Positions 32,831 to 37,405 of a DNA stretch of 37,405 nucleotides are shown here, piece after piece (position 1 is the stretch's first letter; each line of letters opens with the position of its first letter). Source of the DNA: Paraburkholderia sp. LEh10. GTDB taxonomy: Bacteria; Pseudomonadota; Gammaproteobacteria; Burkholderiales; Burkholderiaceae. The position numbers and the translations under genes are program-made. Under the pieces are notes generated by a model, which made no database searches, had not been told where the DNA came from, and saw only the letters and a program-made list of their open reading frames with translations. The stretch spans positions 1-37,405 of the forward strand of contig NZ_JAGIPX010000072.1 of the NCBI RefSeq assembly GCF_017814945.1, written 5' to 3'.

Positions 32831-33325
32831 CTATTGATGTGCATGTTCCTTGTCGTGAAATTCGTGCTGTAAGGCTACGGGCAAATTGAATTTCACATAC
32901 CTGGTTGCGTAGATCTTATGGTTCGGGTTGACCAGTTCGATCCGCACTGTGTGCTCGCCGGCCGGCAGTCCCGCAATGTCGATCGTGTTGTTGTCACTTG
33001 CATCGGCCCACCACCACGGCAGATTGTCCACGGTGATATGCAGATGGCCGACGCGTGGCGATACCTTGGTGGCGCCCGCTCCGAACACTGGAACAATGCG
33101 CAGGTTCTCAACGCGGTATTGAATCCACACCACACCAATCGCCAAACCTTCCGGCAGCGGCGCATCGACGAACAGCCTGGGCGGCGGTTCGTTTTCAACT
33201 TCCACATACGTCGAAGCACCGCGAACCGCCTTGGCGCTCGGTGGTGCGACATCGGCAGCAGTGGCCGTGAATGACGAGACGGAAAGTAGGGCGGCCGTTG
33301 CTGCCACCAGGTGTTTGATGTCCAT
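32831..33325 (-). CDS. Exported DUF6130-like protein (164 aa)
   Basis: A signal peptide (MDIKHLVAATAALLSVSSFT, cleaved after ATA) leads to a beta-sandwich domain: VWIQYRVENLRIVPVFGAG, KVSPRVGHLHITVDNLPWWW, IDIAGLPAGEHTVRIELVNP and a His-containing end. The SPRVGHLHITVDNLPWWWAD stretch is the hallmark of DUF6130. The His/Asp pattern suggests metal binding in the periplasm, unproven. It lies 11 bases after the SDR gene on the same strand and forms an operon with it. The ATG at 33325 has AAAGGAG in front. Confidence 0.75.
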   Translation of the reverse strand: MDIKHLVAATAALLSVSSFTATAADVAPPSAKAVRGASTYVEVENEPPPRLFVDAPLPEGLAIGVVWIQYRVENLRIVPVFGAGATKVSPRVGHLHITVDNLPWWWADASDNNTIDIAGLPAGEHTVRIELVNPNHKIYATRYVKFNLPVALQHEFHDKEHAHQ

Positions 33326-33336
33326 GATTTGCTCCT

Positions 33337-34110
33337 TTATGGATGGCCAGCCGACGCGCCACCATCGACGGGCAATACCGCGCCCGTGATCCACGAAGCC
33401 TCGTCAGAGGCGAGGAAAAGGACAGCGTCTGCAATATCGCCAGGCTGGCCATTTCGGCCCAGCGGGTGGAAAGCATTGAAGGTCGGCAGAACGTCCTTGA
33501 CCTGCGCAGGGTTCATGAAGGTGTCGAAGATCGGCGTCTCAACGACGGCCGGTGCGACAGTGTTGATGCGGATCTTCAACGGCGCCAGTTCGATGGCAAG
33601 GTTGCGCGTCAATGCATGAACGCCGGCGTTGGCGGCTGAGTAAACAGCGCAAGGCGTTGCGCCCACAGCCTGGTTGGCCCAGAACGATCCCGTTTGCACA
33701 ATGACGCCGCCACCACGCTTGTGCATGGCCTTCGCGGCCGTCTGAGCCATGAAGAATTTTCCCTTCAGGATGGTGTCGAGGAACCAGTCAAATTCCGTAC
33801 CATCGACTTCGAGGAAAGGCTTCGGACGAAACACGCCTGCATTGTTGAACAGAATGTCGACGCCGCCGAATTCGCGTTCTGCCAGCTCCACGATTGCGTG
33901 CGCAGTTGAGGGCAGCGCGATGTCTCCAGCGAACAGGCGCACGCGCTCGCAGCTGGAATCGATGTCGTTTGCCGCTTGCTCAAGTTTCGCAGCATCGCGG
34001 CCCGTGATGACGACCTTCGCGCCTGCTTCCACGAGACGTTTGGCCACTTCCTTGCCGATGCCGGAGCCGCCCCCGGTAACCACGGCAACTTTGTTCAGAA
34101 ATTTTTTCAT
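33337..34110 (-). CDS. Short-chain dehydrogenase/reductase with altered active site (257 aa)
   Basis: Classical SDR fold: NAD(P) motif VVTGGGSGIGKEVA at 11-24, NNAG at 89-92, S142 in TGSFW and Y157 in the active-site motif. The usual YxxxK reads YSAAN, so the catalytic Lys is replaced by Asn161; the remaining features are intact (PLKIRINTVAPAVVETPI, the C-terminal LFLASDEASWITGAV). The R38 region suggests NADP. With this change, normal hydride transfer would be impaired; it may be inactive, differently mechanised or a sensor. The gene diverges from the LysR regulator and is followed by the DUF6130 gene. Confidence 0.85.
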   Translation of the reverse strand: MKKFLNKVAVVTGGGSGIGKEVAKRLVEAGAKVVITGRDAAKLEQAANDIDSSCERVRLFAGDIALPSTAHAIVELAEREFGGVDILFNNAGVFRPKPFLEVDGTEFDWFLDTILKGKFFMAQTAAKAMHKRGGGVIVQTGSFWANQAVGATPCAVYSAANAGVHALTRNLAIELAPLKIRINTVAPAVVETPIFDTFMNPAQVKDVLPTFNAFHPLGRNGQPGDIADAVLFLASDEASWITGAVLPVDGGASAGHP

Positions 34111-34156
34111 GGTAGTGTGAAGATGCGGTGTTTTGACGATGCGCTGGTTGTGAAAG

Positions 34157-35068
34157 ATGACAAGCCCCGCCTACCTGAATGCCTTGAAAGCGTTTGAGGC
34201 CGCCGCGCGGCATCAGAGCTTCTCTGGCGCCGCTGCAGAGCTGAACGTCACTGCCACAGCGGTCGGGCAGCAGGTGCGCAGCCTCGAATCGTGGCTGGGC
34301 ATTGCCCTGTTCGACCGCATTGGCAGCGGCTCGTCGCGCCTGATTCCTACTGATGCCGCGCGCGCCGCATTGCCCGATATCCAGGAAGGCTTTGCGCGCT
34401 TAAGCCTTGGACTGGCACGCTTGCGGGACGAAACTACCCATGCCGAACTGACCGTCGCCGTCAGTCCTGCGTTCGCCGCGAAATGGCTTTTGCCGCGCCT
34501 TGAACACTTCCGGTATGCGAACCCCAACCTGAACGTCTACCTGAACACCAACTGGCGCACTGTCGATTTCGTCGTCGAGCAGATCGACATCGGCGTCCGC
34601 TACGGCGCGGGCCAGTGGCCCGGACTCGTGGCGGTTCACCTGATGAGCGAATCGCTCTTTCCCGTGTGCTCGCCCAACTTCCCGCTGCTGGCGGATGGGA
34701 AACTGTCCATTGAAGCGCTATCCCGAGCAACCTTGCTGCATGATGTGACGGCGATTTCCAATTTCCCGGGCTGGCAACATTGGTTGTCCGAGTTCGGTTA
34801 CACGGGCATTCATGCCGAAAACGGCCTGCGCATCAATAACTCCGCAGCGGTCTTGCAGGCTGCGATGGATGGGCAAGGCGTCGCGCTGGCGCGAAGCGTC
34901 ATGGCGCACGACGACCTTGCTGCTGGCCGTTTGATCAAGCCATTCGGTGAGCAATGCAGCTCGCTGAAACTGGGTTACTACATTGTGTTTCGGCCTGAGT
35001 CGGGTAGCCTGTCGAAAGTGCAGACTTTCCGGGATTGGCTGATGGCTGAAGCGGCGCTTCAGAGCTGA
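34157..35068 (+). CDS. LysR-type regulator, GcvA-like (303 aa)
   Basis: N-terminal winged HTH (LNALKAFEAAARHQSFSGAA, LNVTATAVGQQVRSLESWLG) followed by a LysR substrate-binding domain (AFAAKWLLPRLEHFRYANPN, IDIGVRYGAGQWPGLVAV, SAAVLQAAMDGQGVALARS). Pattern and length match GcvA-type regulators, whose sensor domain binds small organic acids. It is divergent from the SDR/DUF6130 operon with 46 bases between starts, the standard geometry for a LysR target, and overlaps the other SDR gene tail to tail by 10 bases. It probably regulates one or both SDR operons. Confidence 0.9.
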   Translation: MTSPAYLNALKAFEAAARHQSFSGAAAELNVTATAVGQQVRSLESWLGIALFDRIGSGSSRLIPTDAARAALPDIQEGFARLSLGLARLRDETTHAELTVAVSPAFAAKWLLPRLEHFRYANPNLNVYLNTNWRTVDFVVEQIDIGVRYGAGQWPGLVAVHLMSESLFPVCSPNFPLLADGKLSIEALSRATLLHDVTAISNFPGWQHWLSEFGYTGIHAENGLRINNSAAVLQAAMDGQGVALARSVMAHDDLAAGRLIKPFGEQCSSLKLGYYIVFRPESGSLSKVQTFRDWLMAEAALQS

Positions 35069-35820
35069 CCGAAGCCACCGTCCACCACCAGTTCGGAACC
35101 CAGCATGTAGCTGGATGCGTCACTGGCCAGGAACAGCACCGCGCCTGCGATTTCTTCAGCGTTGCCAAGACGGCCGATCGGAATCATGTCCACGGCGCCC
35201 TGAATGTAGGCCTTGAATTCAGCGTCGCTTTGGCCTGGATGCTCGGACTGGCCGACACCGCGCAGGATAGGCGTTTCGATCAGGCCTGGGCTGACGGCGT
35301 TGACGCGAATGCGGCGCGGCAGCAGCTCAGCGGACAGCGTGCGGGCCAGCGAACGTACCGCCGCCTTCGACGCCGACAGCGCGCCGCGTCCCGGTGCGCC
35401 AACCTGGTTCAGCCAGGCGGTGTTGAGGATGATTGAAGCGCCTTCGCGCATAACGGGCTCCACGGCCTGGATGGTGAAGAAGGTGCCCTTCACGTTGATG
35501 TCCATCAGTTTGTCAAACTGCTCTTCTGTGGTCTTGCCCAGCGGCGTGACGAAGGCGACGCCTGCGTTCGCGAAGAGGATATCCAGGCTGCCGAATTGCT
35601 CCTTGACTGTGGCAGCCATGCGCTGCAGATCTTCGCTGGAGCGCACGTCTGCTTCCAGCGTCAGCACGTCGCCACCAAGAGCATCGCTTGCCTGTTTCAG
35701 CGACGCCGCATCGCGGCCGGTGATCGCAACGCGCGCGCCGTTTTCAAGGAACAGCTTTGCCGTCGCCAGGCCGATGCCCGAGCTACCGCCAGTGATCAGT
35801 GCGGTCTTGTTCATCAACAT
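35059..35820 (-). CDS. SDR-family protein lacking catalytic Ser and Tyr (253 aa)
   Basis: NAD(P)-binding motif ALITGGSSGIGLATAKL is intact, as is NAG in FANAGVAF and the structural GLIETPI region. The active-site positions are not: NTAW (A135) stands where the catalytic Ser is, and LSASK (L148, K152) where YxxxK is, so only the Lys remains. A related branch of SDR proteins with LSASKAA is known to me and may be natural, not damaged. The start at 35820 (MLMNKTAL) follows GGGAGTTAA. It lies downstream of and in operon with the AhpD-like gene. Confidence 0.8.
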   Translation of the reverse strand: MLMNKTALITGGSSGIGLATAKLFLENGARVAITGRDAASLKQASDALGGDVLTLEADVRSSEDLQRMAATVKEQFGSLDILFANAGVAFVTPLGKTTEEQFDKLMDINVKGTFFTIQAVEPVMREGASIILNTAWLNQVGAPGRGALSASKAAVRSLARTLSAELLPRRIRVNAVSPGLIETPILRGVGQSEHPGQSDAEFKAYIQGAVDMIPIGRLGNAEEIAGAVLFLASDASSYMLGSELVVDGGFGQL

Positions 35821-35833
35821 GGTTAACTCCCGA

Positions 35834-36178
35834 TTAAACATTGGTCAGCGCTGCGTGTGCATCGAGCACGCGCGCGGTGTAAGTCATGGCCGCGCCGGCA
35901 TTGAGGGCGATGGCCACACCCAGCGCTTCGGCGATCTCTTCGCGCGTTGCGCCCTTGTCGACAGCGTGCCTGGTATGCACCGCAATACAGCCGTCACAGC
36001 GTGTAGTCACTGCCACGGCCAGCGCGATCAGTTCGTGGATTTTCGGTTCAAGCCTGCCGGTCTTGATGGCTGCCGCATCCATCGTCCCGATGCCGCGCAC
36101 GACGTCTGGGCTCAGCTTCGCAAATTCCCCAATACGCGCAAGGAGGGCAGTGCGTTGCGCGGTCCAATCGTTCATCAT
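35834..36178 (-). CDS. AhpD-like carboxymuconolactone decarboxylase family protein (114 aa)
   Basis: Small all-alpha protein with the AhpD-type redox motif CDGCIAVH (C61, C64, H68) in TTRCDGCIAVHTRHAV, preceded by LIALAVAVTTR and followed by EEIAEALGVAIALNAGAAMT. The family uses this CxxC in thiol-based peroxide defence or related redox chemistry. Two ATGs in a row begin the gene; AAGGAAT lies about 8 bases upstream. The SDR gene follows after 13 bases, so they form one operon. Confidence 0.85.
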   Translation of the reverse strand: MMNDWTAQRTALLARIGEFAKLSPDVVRGIGTMDAAAIKTGRLEPKIHELIALAVAVTTRCDGCIAVHTRHAVDKGATREEIAEALGVAIALNAGAAMTYTARVLDAHAALTNV

Positions 36179-36908
36179 GGTTTGATTCCTTCAGGTGGTT
36201 GCGTGATGTGGTGATTATCGGCAGCCACCCAAGGGCGCGACAAACGGGATTAAATTCGCCTCGCCAGAAGAAAATCTTTGCCACCAGACCTTGTGCGCCG
36301 ATTACGCCGGCTTCATTTTTCTTTTGGTCTGCCCTGAAACAACTGCATCGCACCTCATTTGTGTCCCTGCTGGCGGCAGTCTTATCCTCGCGGAACGTGC
36401 CAACAGCCTCGCTTCCTCTGTGGCCAGCGCAGGTTCTGCCTGGGCACGTTCACATTGAACCGCACCGCCCTTGGGTGGCACGATGCGACCTCGGCGCTGC
36501 ACCCATTGCGGTAGACGATGGACACCCGGTGGTGTCGACGGCTTTGGCCGGGCTCTGGATGGCTGTCATCAGCATGTTTTGGTAAGGGGTTTGTCTGCGT
36601 TTCGTTGTTGTGTGTTTGTTGGATATTTGAAACGCAGCGTCTGACCTGGCTGGCTTTATTCGTAGCTGCCTTTTCTCTATCGTTTGTCTTGACGATGCAA
36701 GGATGCGCCATCAGGCGAGCGTTAATGAATATTGCGGCAATCAAGTTCCAGGAGGGCCGTAGGTCTGGATCGCATCATCGCGCCTCCCGCAGCCGGAAAG
36801 CCTGCGATCCGATGCGCGAGCGATCGGACGAACCCGTGGCAGCAGATCACCGACTGGCGCCGCGCGATTTCTTATCCGCAGGACCGGCAGGGCCAATGTC
36901 TGAGCGGC
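36179..36908. other. Long non-coding gap
   Basis: About 730 bases upstream of the AhpD-like operon and downstream of the thioesterase gene. Open frames here, including a short plus-strand frame beginning MRPRRCTHCGRRWTPGG near 36,483, lack a clear ribosome binding site or family and were not called. A T/G-rich stretch near 36,580-36,640 is notable but unexplained. Confidence 0.4.
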
Positions 36909-37328
36909 TCAGCCTCGCTTCAAAAAGCAGGTCGCTGTAGCAGTTGCCAGAAGTTTGCCGTCGACCGATTTCAACGTACCTTCTGAAGTTGCGATGTTCT
37001 GCGAGAGATGGACCGTACGGCCTTCCGCCACGAGGTCTTGATCGCGCGGCACAGGTCGCAGCATTTTCACTTGCAGGTCGATCGTGCCGTAACCAACGCC
37101 TGGTTCCAACATCGAGTGCACTGCGCAACCTGTCACGGAATCGAGTACGGTTGCGGCAAAGCCGCCATGCACGCCGCCAAGTGGATTCAGATGCTGGCTG
37201 CCTGCACGCGCGATGATCTTCACATAGCCAACGTCGACCTCCGCGAATGACATGGGAATCGTCTTTCCCATCGAAGCGCCTGGCAAGTCGCCTGACGCGA
37301 CTGCTCGCAGCAATTCCATACCGCTCAT
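36909..37328 (-). CDS. PaaI-type hotdog-fold thioesterase (139 aa)
   Basis: Typical PaaI/YbgC-like thioesterase: PMSFAEVDVGYVKIIARAG, then HLNPLGGVHGGFAATVLDSV (HGG at 54-56, with the catalytic Asp in the following helix), TIDLQVKMLRPVPRDQDLVA and GKLLATATATCFL. It hydrolyses acyl- or aryl-CoA thioesters in the cytoplasm, often as a CoA-recycling step in aromatic or fatty-acid catabolism. The ATG at 37328 is preferred; a TTG two codons upstream and an ATG three codons downstream are alternatives, and none has a strong ribosome binding site. Confidence 0.85.
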   Translation of the reverse strand: MSGMELLRAVASGDLPGASMGKTIPMSFAEVDVGYVKIIARAGSQHLNPLGGVHGGFAATVLDSVTGCAVHSMLEPGVGYGTIDLQVKMLRPVPRDQDLVAEGRTVHLSQNIATSEGTLKSVDGKLLATATATCFLKRG

Positions 37329-37405
37329 TTTCAACGTATCCGCACGAGAATCCCCGTTATTGAGCGAACGTCGCTGATGGCTGACGATTCTCCCATTGCG
37401 ATGAC

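Noticed and set aside
36483..36640. A plus-strand frame with MRPRRCTHCGRRWTPGG resembling a zinc ribbon
   Set aside because: Only one CxxC is present, the ribosome binding site is weak and the rest is not protein-like.
1..37405. Search for tRNA or rRNA genes, CRISPR arrays and intact insertion sequences
   Set aside because: No cloverleaf, rRNA-like segment, regularly spaced repeats or transposase was recognised. The island-like left part therefore has no visible integration site in this window.

Overview
The window looks like high-GC DNA from the Burkholderiaceae (Paraburkholderia, Burkholderia or Caballeronia). Indicators are an HU protein with a Lys/Ala-rich tail, a phasin, a DUF4148 protein, a DUF883-type membrane protein, a small acidic protein with an FPASDPP motif, and a high-GC RpiR/aminotransferase locus. 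No rRNA, tRNA, CRISPR array or intact insertion sequence was recognised.

Bases 1 to about 27,000 have accessory character. Genes are small, mostly single and often hypothetical, with long non-coding gaps and many remnants. In order: a cytochrome c peroxidase-type operon (partial) with a divergent AraC regulator; HU; several small exported or membrane proteins; a DnaJ-type zinc-finger protein; a GAF/histidine kinase/receiver hybrid; a 10.0-13.7 kb block with two copies each of two unrecognised small-protein families (A1, B1, B2, A2) around a GNAT-like protein and a cupin; a 52-residue Lys/Ala-rich protein with a strong terminator; a DUF883 protein; a phasin; a stand-alone receiver; a secreted propeller-like protein; an RDD protein; and an SOS locus in which a wrecked imuA keeps a perfect LexA box beside a SRAP (YedK/HMCES) gene. 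Decayed genes include imuA, a DUF2971 protein, a Gly-rich exported protein, a cupin 3' fragment and a frameshifted small gene.

From about 27,000 to the end the DNA is compact, with operons and very GC-rich third codon positions: rpiR-type regulator, class III aminotransferase and carboxymuconolactone-decarboxylase-family gene ending at a terminator; DUF4148; OsmC; a PEP-mutase/isocitrate-lyase-like enzyme; then a LysR regulator flanked by two short-chain dehydrogenase operons, and a PaaI-type thioesterase. Two copies of an AACA-N2-TGTT palindrome, before the rpiR gene and inside the aminotransferase promoter, suggest one regulatory circuit.

The strongest large-scale signal is compositional. 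By eye there are about 7 GATC sites in the first 27,060 bases but 26 in the next 3,000, and they stay frequent to the right end. The junction falls between the frameshifted gene at 26.7-26.9 kb and the rpiR gene, so the two parts have different histories.
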